Shown here one piece after another: positions 42,521 through 49,988 of a stretch of DNA of 64,000 nucleotides (its first letter is position 1; the number at the start of each line of letters is the position of its first letter). The position numbers and the translations under genes are program-made. The DNA is from Candidatus Polarisedimenticolaceae bacterium (GTDB lineage: Bacteria > Acidobacteriota > Polarisedimenticolia > Polarisedimenticolales > DASRJG01), in assembly GCA_036275915.1 (NCBI GenBank), contig DASUCV010000022.1:372001-436000 (forward strand). The letters are read 5' to 3'. The notes below the pieces were generated by a model. It saw only the letters and a program-made list of their open reading frames with translations. It did not search any database and was not told the DNA's origin.

Positions 42521-42665
42521 GGCGTTTCCGCGGCCGCCACGATCACGACGCCCTGGGATTATTGATGAGTCGGCGCGGGAGCGGCGGCAACGTAAAGCTT
42601 CTCTCGCGCGGGGTCGTGGGAGTAGAGTCTGCGGCCTGTCGGACCCAACTCACTCGGAGGAATGG

Positions 42666-43142
42666 ATGCATCCAAGCACTCTCGCGATCTTGCTCGCCGC
42701 GCCTTTTCTGCTCGCGGCCGGCGCGACTCCCCCGCCGCCCAAGCCCGCTGCGGCCCCTGAGCCCGCGGCCGCGGCCGGCAAAGAGCCCGACCACATCACG
42801 ATTCAGCACGTGCTGATCGGGTTCATCGGCAGCGTCCCCGGCAAGAACATCACCCGAACGCAGGACGAGGCGAAGAAGCTGGCGGAGGACATCCTGGCTC
42901 GCGCGAAGAAGGGCGAGAACTTCGACGCCCTCGTCAAGCAGTACACCGACGATTCGCCGCCCGGGATCTACTCGATGGCGAACAACGGCGTGACGCCGGC
43001 TTCCGGCGAGTATGCCCGCGGGCGCATGGTTGCCGCGTTCGGCGACGCGGGCTTCCCGCTCCAGGTCGGAGAAATCGGCATGGCGTCATACGACAAGGCG
43101 CGGTCGCCTTACGGCTGGCACATCGTCAAGCGCTTGAAGTAG
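42666..43142 (+). CDS. Exported parvulin-type peptidyl-prolyl isomerase
   Basis: A 158-residue protein with a signal peptide (MHPSTLAILLAAPFLLAAG), a Pro/Ala-rich linker and one parvulin domain (about 45-158): ITIQHVLIGF with the first active-site His, AKKLAEDILARAKKGENFDAL, a shortened QYTDDSP segment, FPLQVGEIG and SPYGWHIVKRLK. It should assist folding of exported or outer-membrane proteins. GGAGGAATGG before 42666 fixes the start. The long frame upstream is non-conserved. A hairpin follows the stop. Confidence 0.88.
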   Translation: MHPSTLAILLAAPFLLAAGATPPPPKPAAAPEPAAAAGKEPDHITIQHVLIGFIGSVPGKNITRTQDEAKKLAEDILARAKKGENFDALVKQYTDDSPPGIYSMANNGVTPASGEYARGRMVAAFGDAGFPLQVGEIGMASYDKARSPYGWHIVKRLK

Positions 43143-43161
43143 CTCGTCCAGGGTCGTGGTG

Positions 43162-43187
43162 GAGGCGGCGGGCTTCGCCGCCGCCTC
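43162..43187. terminator. Bidirectional hairpin between convergent genes
   Basis: GAGGCGGCGG, loop GCTTCG, CCGCCGCCTC forms a perfect 10-bp stem between the stops at 43142 (plus) and 43195 (minus). There is no T-run on either side, so it is a probable rather than classical terminator. Confidence 0.6.
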
Positions 43188-43194
43188 ATCATCC

Positions 43195-44406
43195 CTAGTT
43201 CTGCGGGCGAGATTCGAGCACTCTCCCGCCCTTCATCACGAACACCACCTTCTCGAGCGCGCCGATGTCTTCGAGGGGATCGCCCTGCACGGCGATGACA
43301 TCCGCGTCGTAGCCCGGCGCCAGGCTGCCGATCCGGTCGCCCAGGCGAAGCGATTCCGCGGCGAGGGAGGTGGCGGAGGTGATGGCGTCCATCGGGGACT
43401 GCCCTCCCGTGCGCACGCGGTACTCGAGCTCCTGGAAGTTGCGGCCGTGCGAGCCCGCCAGCGCGTCGGTCCCGAAGACGATCTTCAGGCCTTTCGTTCG
43501 AATCGCCTTCTTGAACATCTCGAGGACGCGCGGCACCGCCTTCTCCATCGCCGCGAAGCCTTCTTCGGTGTAGCCCGGAGTCCCCAGGAACTGGCTCTTG
43601 TGCTCGAAGTAGTTCCGGAAGACGAGATCGGTGTTGGGATCGAAGTAGACGCCGTGCTCCGCCATCAGGTCGAGCGTCGCCTGATCGACGAGCGCTCCAT
43701 GCTCGATGGAAGTGCACCCGGCGCGGACTGCGCGCGAGACGCTCTCGATGCCGTGCGCGTGCACGGCGACGCGGAGCCCGCGCTGCTTCGCCTCACCGCA
43801 GATGGCGTCCATCTGCTCTTGCGACATCGTCGGGCCGCCGCCCGTGCGGATGCTCTCGGATGCGAAGACCTTGATCACGTCCGCACCTGCTTCCGCCGCC
43901 TTGTCCACCTGCGCACGGAGCGCATCCACGGTGAGCTTCTCGTCGGACAGAGGGTCGATGGCCGTGAGGATGCGCGGGCCGGGAAGGACACCGCGTGCGA
44001 TGGCGTCGCGGAGCGGCTTGTCGACCGGCGCACCGAGGGACTGCACGGTGGTGACGCCGCCCATCAGCGTGGCGTATGCGTTCTCGGCCGCGTAGAGGAC
44101 GCTCTCTTCGGGCGTCTCCTTGCGATCCGTCTCGTCGCCGGAATGGGAGCGGCCGTCGGCGTCGAAGTGCCAGCCGATGTGCACGTGGGTGTCGATCCCG
44201 CCCGGCATGAGGGTCGCGTGCGCCAGATCGATGTCCGCCTTCTTCGGATGGGCATCGACCCGGACGATCTTCCCGCCGTCCACGACGATGGCGGCGTTCC
44301 GCAGCACGTGCCCGCGCCCGTCGATCACCCGCGGCGCGCGGATGACGATCGGGTCCGCGAAAGCGGCGGTGGTGCATAGAAATAGAAGGGCGGCGACGTG
44401 GCGCAT
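43195..44406 (-). CDS. Exported amidohydrolase (imidazolonepropionase/prolidase-like)
   Basis: A 403-residue enzyme with signal peptide (to about residue 17). It is of the amidohydrolase superfamily: metal motif GIDTHVHIG (about 70-78), the Lys in DVIKVFAS (about 178), His in VAVHAHGIES (about 213) and IEHGALVD (about 235), and the catalytic Asp in FGTDALAGSHG (about 315). The composite beta-sandwich is seen in VIDGRGHVLRNAAIVVDGG and LAPGYDADVIAVQGDPL. Related exported enzymes cleave Xaa-Pro dipeptides or cyclic amides. TAGACT 6 nt before the ATG replaces a ribosome-binding site. Confidence 0.9.
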   Translation of the reverse strand: MRHVAALLFLCTTAAFADPIVIRAPRVIDGRGHVLRNAAIVVDGGKIVRVDAHPKKADIDLAHATLMPGGIDTHVHIGWHFDADGRSHSGDETDRKETPEESVLYAAENAYATLMGGVTTVQSLGAPVDKPLRDAIARGVLPGPRILTAIDPLSDEKLTVDALRAQVDKAAEAGADVIKVFASESIRTGGGPTMSQEQMDAICGEAKQRGLRVAVHAHGIESVSRAVRAGCTSIEHGALVDQATLDLMAEHGVYFDPNTDLVFRNYFEHKSQFLGTPGYTEEGFAAMEKAVPRVLEMFKKAIRTKGLKIVFGTDALAGSHGRNFQELEYRVRTGGQSPMDAITSATSLAAESLRLGDRIGSLAPGYDADVIAVQGDPLEDIGALEKVVFVMKGGRVLESRPQN

Positions 44407-44412
44407 GCGCGG

Positions 44413-44418
44413 AGTCTA
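44413..44418 (-). promoter_or_regulatory. Candidate -10 element (TAGACT), leaderless start
   Basis: On the minus strand TAGACT ends 6 nt before the amidohydrolase ATG at 44406, with no Shine-Dalgarno sequence between. Confidence 0.35.
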
Positions 44419-44477
44419 AGCCTGGGTCCAACTCTCATCGATGAAACCATGACGGTTGGTTGTTCGCATACCTTCCT

Positions 44478-45881
44478 ATGCGCGTGATCCTCGCTGCGTT
44501 CCTCTCGCTGGGCCTGCCCGCGGCGGCGGCTCCCCCGGAGATTCCGTCCACTCCGGCCGGGAAGGTCTTCGCCGGTTATCTCGAAGCGATGAATTCCGGT
44601 GCCAAGGACAAGCTCGAGCCGTTCATCAAGGCGCACCGGCCGGACCGTCCCGACGCTCTCGATCGCATGCTCGATCTCCGGTGGAACACCGGCGGGCTCG
44701 ATCTCTATGCGATCGAATCCTCGCAGCCGCTGACCATTCAAGCCGTGGTCCACGAACGCGAAGGCAACGGCAGATACGACCGCGCGACGGTGACCGTGAG
44801 CGACGGCGAACCGGCGGTCATCACGAGCTTCAAGCTGGTGCTGATCCCCCCTCCCGCCGGCGCGCCGGTTCCCGGGCGGCTCACCCAGCAGGCGGCGGTC
44901 GCGGCGTGGAAAGCCGAGATCGACGAGGCCGCATCCGACGGAAAGTTCTCGGGCGTCTGGTTGTGGGCCCGGAAAGGCAAAGTGATCACGTCGGGCGCCG
45001 CGGGCAAGGCGGATCGCGAACGTGGGATCGACAACACGCTCGACACGCGGTTCCGCATCGGCTCGATGAACAAGATGTTCACGGCGGTCGCGACCCTTCA
45101 GCTCGTCGAGCGCGGCAAGCTCTCGCTTGACGATACGATCGGGAAGATCCTGCCCGACTATCCGAACGCCGGCGTGGCGTCGAAGGTGAAGGTCCGCCAT
45201 CTGTTGTCGCACACCGGCGGCACGGGCGACATCTTCGGCCCCGAGTTCGACGCGCATCGGCTCGAGCTCAAGACGCTTCAGGACTACGTGAAGCTCTACG
45301 GTGCGCGCGACCTCGAATTCGAGCCCGGCACCAGGTGGGACTACTCCAACTATGGCTTCCTGCTGCTCGGCGTGATGATCGAGAAGGTCACCGGGAAGTC
45401 GTACTACGACTACGTCGCCGAGAACATCTACAAGCCCGCGGGCATGACCCACTCGGGGTCCGAGCCGGAAAGCGTGAAGGTCGCCAACCGGAGCAAGGGC
45501 TACATGAGAGACCGGTACGACATGGTCGGGAACGAACCGACGCTGCCCTGGCGGGGAACTTCAGCCGGCGGCGGCACCACGACGGCGGCCGATCTGATGA
45601 AGTTCGCCGACGCGCTGATGTCGAACAAGCTCCTGAAGGCCGCGACGCTCGCCGAGGCCACGCGCCCGCAGTTCACGACCGGCGACTACGGCTACGGCTT
45701 CCAGCTTTGGCGTTCGGACGATGCGCGCACCTACGGCCACGGCGGCGGCGCGCCGGGAATGAACGCGATCCTTCGCGTGTACCCGGAGTCGGGCCAGTCG
45801 GTGATCGTGCTTTGCAACCTCGACGGCCCTTCGGCATCGCGCATCGGAGATTGGCTCGACGCCCGCATACCGCTCGAGTAG
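44478..45881 (+). CDS. Exported serine hydrolase of the class C beta-lactamase/AmpH fold
   Basis: A 467-residue protein: signal peptide (MRVILAAFLSLGLPAAAA), an N-terminal alpha/beta domain of about 110 residues with a nuclear-transport-factor-2-like flavour (FAGYLEAMNSGAKDKLEPFI), then a beta-lactamase domain with SxxK in GSMNKMF (about 197), YxN in YSNYGF (about 291) and HGG in YGHGGGAPG (about 425). Such enzymes act as esterases or D-peptidases rather than antibiotic resistance proteins in most cases. The next gene, 17 nt downstream, encodes a penicillin-binding protein, suggesting a peptidoglycan or D-amino-acid context. Confidence 0.88.
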   Translation: MRVILAAFLSLGLPAAAAPPEIPSTPAGKVFAGYLEAMNSGAKDKLEPFIKAHRPDRPDALDRMLDLRWNTGGLDLYAIESSQPLTIQAVVHEREGNGRYDRATVTVSDGEPAVITSFKLVLIPPPAGAPVPGRLTQQAAVAAWKAEIDEAASDGKFSGVWLWARKGKVITSGAAGKADRERGIDNTLDTRFRIGSMNKMFTAVATLQLVERGKLSLDDTIGKILPDYPNAGVASKVKVRHLLSHTGGTGDIFGPEFDAHRLELKTLQDYVKLYGARDLEFEPGTRWDYSNYGFLLLGVMIEKVTGKSYYDYVAENIYKPAGMTHSGSEPESVKVANRSKGYMRDRYDMVGNEPTLPWRGTSAGGGTTTAADLMKFADALMSNKLLKAATLAEATRPQFTTGDYGYGFQLWRSDDARTYGHGGGAPGMNAILRVYPESGQSVIVLCNLDGPSASRIGDWLDARIPLE

Positions 45882-45886
45882 TTCGG

Positions 45887-45892
45887 TATGCT
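45887..45892 (+). promoter_or_regulatory. Candidate -10 element (TATGCT), leaderless start
   Basis: TATGCT ends 6 nt before the dacB-like ATG at 45899 and follows the previous stop by 5 nt. No Shine-Dalgarno sequence is present, although read-through from the upstream gene is possible. Confidence 0.35.
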
Positions 45893-45898
45893 CCCGCC

Positions 45899-47464
45899 AT
45901 GACTCCTCTGAACCGCGTCACGATCGCGCTCGCGTTGGTCCTCCCGTGGTCACTCCTGCAGGCTCAGGCGGCGTCGCCGCTGTCCAAACGCCTGCAACGC
46001 ATCACGGACCGGCCGGCCCTCGCGCACGCCACGTTCGGCATGGAGGTGCTTGCGATCGACACCGGCAAGGTCCTCCTGGCCATCAACGCCGACAAGCTGT
46101 TCACGCCGGGATCGACCACCAAGCTGCTCACGGAGGGAGCGGCCCTCGAGCTTCTCGGGCCGGACCACCGTTTCGTGACGAGGCTCTATCGGACCGGCCC
46201 GATCGGCGCCGACGGGACGCTCGACGGGAACCTCGTCTGGGTCGCCAGCGGCGATCCCAACATCTCGGGAAGGATTCGCCCCGACGGCACGCTGGCGTAC
46301 GAGAACTTCGACCACTCGTATGCCGGAGTCGTGCCGGCTGCGCGCGTGGTCGCGGGCGATCCGCTGGCCGTCGTTCGCGACCTTGCGCGACAGGTCGTCG
46401 CGAAGGGCGTGAAGCGCATCCGCGGCAACGTGCTCGTCGATGTCGGCCTCTTCCCCGAGGGTGAGGCGGAAGCCGGCACCGGTGCGGTGATCTCTCCCGT
46501 CGTCGTGAACGACAACATCGTGGACGTCACGCTCGAGTCCGGCGGCGCTGCGGGCGCACCGGCCGTCCTGAAGGCGTCTCCCGCGAGCCGGTACGTCCGC
46601 TTCACGAACCAGGTGACGACCGGCGCGTCGGACTCGAAGAGCGACATCGGCTTCACCGCGGACGTCGCCGGCGACGACGGCATCCGCACGGTCACGGTGG
46701 CGGGAAGCGTTCCGGCAGGAGCGGACGCCAAGCTCCTCGCCTACAAAGTCCCGCAACCGAGCCGCTTCGCGCAGGACGTGCTCGCTTCAGCGCTGGAAGA
46801 GCTGGGGGTCTCGATCGACGCGGCGTCTGTGCCGGCCACCCCGGATGCGTACACCGCCGACCGTGCGGTCGCCGAGCACCGCTCCCTGCCGCTCGCGGAG
46901 GAGATCAAGGTCACGCTGAAGGTGAGCCAGAACCTCCACGCCTCGATGACGCCTTACATCGTGGGTGCCACGCTGCGGCCGAAGAGCGAGGACCTCTACC
47001 AAGCGGGCTTCGACGTCGAGCGGGAGTTTCTCGTGAAGGCCGGCCTCGACCTGTCTTCCGCCTCGCAGGCAGACGGCGCGGGCGGGCCGGGTGCCGCGTT
47101 CACGCCCGATTTCATGTGCCGCTATCTGGCCTTCATGGCGCGGTCACGATCCTCCACCGTGTTCGCGCAAGCGCTCCCCGTCCTCGGACGCGACGGCACC
47201 CTGTCGACCGAGATGAAAGATTCACCCGCCGCCGGCCACGTCGCGGCGAAGACCGGCACCGCCAGGCTCTATGACGCGCTGAACCGCAGCTCGCTTCTCG
47301 CCGGCAAGGGCCTCGCCGGGTACATCACCACGCGGAGCGGGAAGAAGCTCGCGTTCGCGGCGTTCATCAACAACGCACCGATCGGGTCGGACATCGCCGC
47401 GGCGCAGGCGGTCGGCGGCGCCTTGGCGGAGGCGGCGGAGGCGGTGTTCGAAGAGGTGCCGTGA
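45899..47464 (+). CDS. dacB: PBP4-type D-alanyl-D-alanine carboxypeptidase/endopeptidase
   Basis: A 521-residue periplasmic S13 peptidase with a signal peptide (to about residue 24). The active-site triad motifs are SxxK in TPGSTTKLLTEG (about 66), SxN in KVSQNLHAS (about 345) and KTG in AAKTGTARL (about 446), with the large insertion between the first two that defines PBP4. It trims or cleaves peptidoglycan peptides. It follows the class C hydrolase gene by 17 nt and converges on a cytochrome c gene with 3 bp between stops. The longer open frame runs back into the upstream gene and is a shadow. Confidence 0.93.
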   Translation: MTPLNRVTIALALVLPWSLLQAQAASPLSKRLQRITDRPALAHATFGMEVLAIDTGKVLLAINADKLFTPGSTTKLLTEGAALELLGPDHRFVTRLYRTGPIGADGTLDGNLVWVASGDPNISGRIRPDGTLAYENFDHSYAGVVPAARVVAGDPLAVVRDLARQVVAKGVKRIRGNVLVDVGLFPEGEAEAGTGAVISPVVVNDNIVDVTLESGGAAGAPAVLKASPASRYVRFTNQVTTGASDSKSDIGFTADVAGDDGIRTVTVAGSVPAGADAKLLAYKVPQPSRFAQDVLASALEELGVSIDAASVPATPDAYTADRAVAEHRSLPLAEEIKVTLKVSQNLHASMTPYIVGATLRPKSEDLYQAGFDVEREFLVKAGLDLSSASQADGAGGPGAAFTPDFMCRYLAFMARSRSSTVFAQALPVLGRDGTLSTEMKDSPAAGHVAAKTGTARLYDALNRSSLLAGKGLAGYITTRSGKKLAFAAFINNAPIGSDIAAAQAVGGALAEAAEAVFEEVP

Positions 47465-47467
47465 GCG

Positions 47468-47779
47468 CTACTTCAGCGTCCTCACGTGGGCGACGATCGC
47501 GTGCGCGTCCTGCGCCGACATCTTGATCGCCTTCATCTTGCCCTTGCCCTTCGTGATCGCGCTCTCGATGTCGGCGTCCGCGACCTTTCCCTCCCAGGCC
47601 GGATCGTTGAAGTTCGCCGATCCTTTCCCCGCCGGCTTCGCGACGCCGTTCGCGCCGTGGCACATGGCGCACTTCTTCTCGTAGAGAGCCTTCCCGTCCG
47701 GGGCGGGAGCGTCCGCGGCCATCGCGAGAGGCGCGGCGATCAGGATCGAGGCGGCGACGAGTGCAAGACGAGGGCGCAT
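47468..47779 (-). CDS. Small soluble cytochrome c
   Basis: A 103-residue periplasmic class I cytochrome: signal peptide ending AMAADA, heme motif CAMCH (about residues 37-41) and Met ligand in GKGKMKAIKM (about 81-88). AGGGAGA lies upstream of the ATG, with a TATATG -10-like element at about 47810. It stands alone, convergent with dacB, and could be a mobile partner of the Rieske/cytochrome b complex encoded at 15-23 kb, though nothing in the sequence links them. Confidence 0.9.
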   Translation of the reverse strand: MRPRLALVAASILIAAPLAMAADAPAPDGKALYEKKCAMCHGANGVAKPAGKGSANFNDPAWEGKVADADIESAITKGKGKMKAIKMSAQDAHAIVAHVRTLK

Positions 47780-47880
47780 GGTGTGTCTCCCTTGGAATGG
47801 GTGCTGAGCATATAACCGTTGGCAGGAAAGGTGGGAACATTGTCATTGTCACCGCCCCCGCACGGGGTCATCCTCTTTCC

Positions 47881-48891
47881 ATGCCGGAGAAACGAGGGAC
47901 GCTGCGTGTCGCGATGCTGGCTTATCCCGGCGTCCAGATGCTGGACGTCATGGGCCCGCTCGAGGTCTTCTCGCGGACCTCGCGCTGGCTCAAGGACAAC
48001 GGCCGGCGAGCGGACGACGCCTACGGCGTCGAGATCGTCGGCCTGACGCGAGGACCGCTTCGAGCGTCGTCGGGCTTGCGTTTCTACGCCGACCGCTCGG
48101 TCTCCGAGGTGGGTCGCGGCGTCGACACACTGATGATCGCAGGAGGAATGGGAACGGAGCGTTACCGCTCAAATCCCGAGCTGCTGCGCTTCATCCGCCG
48201 CCAGGCTCGTTCGGTGAGACGCCTGGCCTCGGTCTGCACGGGAGCGTTCTTCCTCGCCGAAGCCGGGTTGTTGAAGGGCCGGCGCGCGACGACGCACTGG
48301 GGGTCCTGCGAGGAGCTGGCGCGCTCGTATCCGGGTGTACGCGTCGAGTCGGACACGATCTTCGTGCAGGACGGCGCGGTCTACACGTCCGCCGGTGTGA
48401 CGGCCGGCATGGACCTCGCCTTGGCCTTGGTGGAAGAAGATCAAGGGCGCGAAACGGCGCTCGCGGTCGCGCGCGCGCTCGTCATGTTCCTCCGGCGTCC
48501 TGGAGGCCAAGCTCAGTTCAGCGCGCAGCTTTCGGTGCAGCAGGCGGAGCGCGAGCCGATTCGCGATCTCCAGACGTTTGTCCTCGAGCACCCCGGCGGG
48601 GATCTCTCGGTGGAGAGGCTCGCGCGCCGCGTCGCGATGAGCCCCCGCAACTTCGCGAGGGTCTTCACGCGCGAGGTCGGAACGACGCCGGCCCGCTACG
48701 TCAACTCCGTGCGCGTCGAGACGGCGCGGCGGCTCCTCGAGGAGACGTCGGATGACCTGGAGACGATCTGCGCGATGAGCGGTCTCTCCACCCCGGAGGC
48801 GATGCGGAGGGCGTTCCTGCGCGTCGTCGGCGTTCCCCCCGGCCATTATCGGGAGCGGTTCAACCGTCACGGAAAGCGGAGGCTCGCATGA
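47881..48891 (+). CDS. GlxA-type AraC regulator with DJ-1/PfpI domain
   Basis: A 336-residue regulator. The N-terminal DJ-1/PfpI-like domain (about 8-190) has VAMLAYPGVQMLDVMGPLEV and a cysteine elbow in LASVCTGAFFLAEAG (Cys about 120), with THWGSCEELA following. The C-terminal AraC double helix-turn-helix (about 230-330) has LSVERLARRVAMSPRNFARV and LETICAMSGLSTPEAMRRAF. GlxA-like regulators sense small molecules through the DJ-1 fold, for example in quaternary-amine catabolism. Its stop overlaps the ATG of the next gene, also DJ-1-fold, by 4 nt. The ATG at 47881 is preferred; no clear ribosome-binding site exists. Confidence 0.9.
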   Translation: MPEKRGTLRVAMLAYPGVQMLDVMGPLEVFSRTSRWLKDNGRRADDAYGVEIVGLTRGPLRASSGLRFYADRSVSEVGRGVDTLMIAGGMGTERYRSNPELLRFIRRQARSVRRLASVCTGAFFLAEAGLLKGRRATTHWGSCEELARSYPGVRVESDTIFVQDGAVYTSAGVTAGMDLALALVEEDQGRETALAVARALVMFLRRPGGQAQFSAQLSVQQAEREPIRDLQTFVLEHPGGDLSVERLARRVAMSPRNFARVFTREVGTTPARYVNSVRVETARRLLEETSDDLETICAMSGLSTPEAMRRAFLRVVGVPPGHYRERFNRHGKRRLA

Positions 48892-49988
48892 GAATCACGA
48901 TCGTTCTCGCGTCCGTCGTTCTCGCCGCCGCGCTCTCTCACGGGGAGACGGCGAAGCCCAAGCACTACGTCTGTCCTCCGTGCGGCCTGCCGTGCGATGC
49001 CGAGGTCTCGGACAAGCCGGGGTCGTGCCCCAAGTGCGGCATGGCGCTCATCGACCAGGACGAAGCCAAGGCGCAGGCCGCCGCCAAGAAGAAGGTCGGC
49101 ATCTTGATCTTCAACGGCGTCCAGATCATCGACTACACCGGCCCGTACGAGATCTTCCAAGGGGCGGGATTCGACGTTTATACGGTCGCCGAGACGAAGG
49201 ACCCGATCACCACGGTCGCGGGGATGACGGTGGTCCCGAAGTACACGTTCGCGGATGCGCCCTTGCCCGAGATCCTGGTCGTTCCCGGTGGCGGCGTCGC
49301 CGGCACGCTGGGGAACGCCGCGACCCTGAAGTGGGTCAAGGAGACGACCGCGAAGACGCAGCACACGATGTCGGTGTGCAACGGCGCGTTCATCCTTGCG
49401 AAGGCCGGCCTGCTGGACGGCCTCACCGCGACGACGACGCACGGGAACGTCTCCAGGCTCGCCGCCGAGTATCCCAAGACGAAGGTCGTGGACGACCAGC
49501 GCTTCGTGGACAACGGCAAGATCATCACCACCGGTGGACTCACCGCGGGCATCGACGGCGCGCTCCACGTCGTCGCGCTCACGCTCGGCAAAGGCCAGGC
49601 GCAGCAGGTCGCGCTCGGAGAGGAGTACGACTGGCGCGCCGACGGCGGCCTCGCCCGCGGCACGCTCGCCGACACGCAGATCGAAACCTGGATCGACGCG
49701 TCGCTGGACGGAACGGGCGACTGGGAGATCGTCAGCACGCAGGGCGGGACCGATCGCTGGGAGGTCGTCGCCAAGGGGACCTCGCGCCTCAGCGCCGCCG
49801 AGCTATCGGATCACTTCGGGAAGGTCTGCACCAAGGAAGGGAAGTGGACGAGCGTTCCCGGGAGCACGAGCCGCTGGAAATTCACGGGGCGCGACGGAAA
49901 GCCCTGGGGCGGCACGCTGCTCGTCGAGTCACTGCCCGGCGCCGCGGGGAAATACTCCGTCAAGCTGACGATCGTCCGAGAGGGTTGA
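48888..49988 (+). CDS. Exported DJ-1/PfpI protein fused to a heavy-metal-binding domain
   Basis: A 366-residue protein with three parts. A signal peptide is followed by a heavy-metal-binding-type zinc ribbon (about 24-50; YVCPPCGLPCD and GSCPKCGMAL) of the kind found at the start of CopA/CusB proteins. A DJ-1 domain follows (about 66-250; VGILIFNGVQIIDYTGPYEI, VPGGGVAGTLGN, SVCNGAFILAKAGL with the conserved Cys about 163). The third part is a C-terminal domain of about 110 residues (IETWIDASLDGTGDWEI, GKPWGGTLLVESLPG) that I do not recognise. Periplasmic DJ-1 proteins are rare. It is co-translated with the GlxA-type regulator (4-nt overlap), and its 3' end overlaps the convergent hydrolase gene by 60 bp. 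Confidence 0.8.
   Translation: MRITIVLASVVLAAALSHGETAKPKHYVCPPCGLPCDAEVSDKPGSCPKCGMALIDQDEAKAQAAAKKKVGILIFNGVQIIDYTGPYEIFQGAGFDVYTVAETKDPITTVAGMTVVPKYTFADAPLPEILVVPGGGVAGTLGNAATLKWVKETTAKTQHTMSVCNGAFILAKAGLLDGLTATTTHGNVSRLAAEYPKTKVVDDQRFVDNGKIITTGGLTAGIDGALHVVALTLGKGQAQQVALGEEYDWRADGGLARGTLADTQIETWIDASLDGTGDWEIVSTQGGTDRWEVVAKGTSRLSAAELSDHFGKVCTKEGKWTSVPGSTSRWKFTGRDGKPWGGTLLVESLPGAAGKYSVKLTIVREG

Noticed and set aside
44469-44474. TACCTT as a -10 for the hydrolase gene at 44478
   Set aside because: Only 3 nt separate it from the ATG, too close for transcription to begin at or before the start codon.
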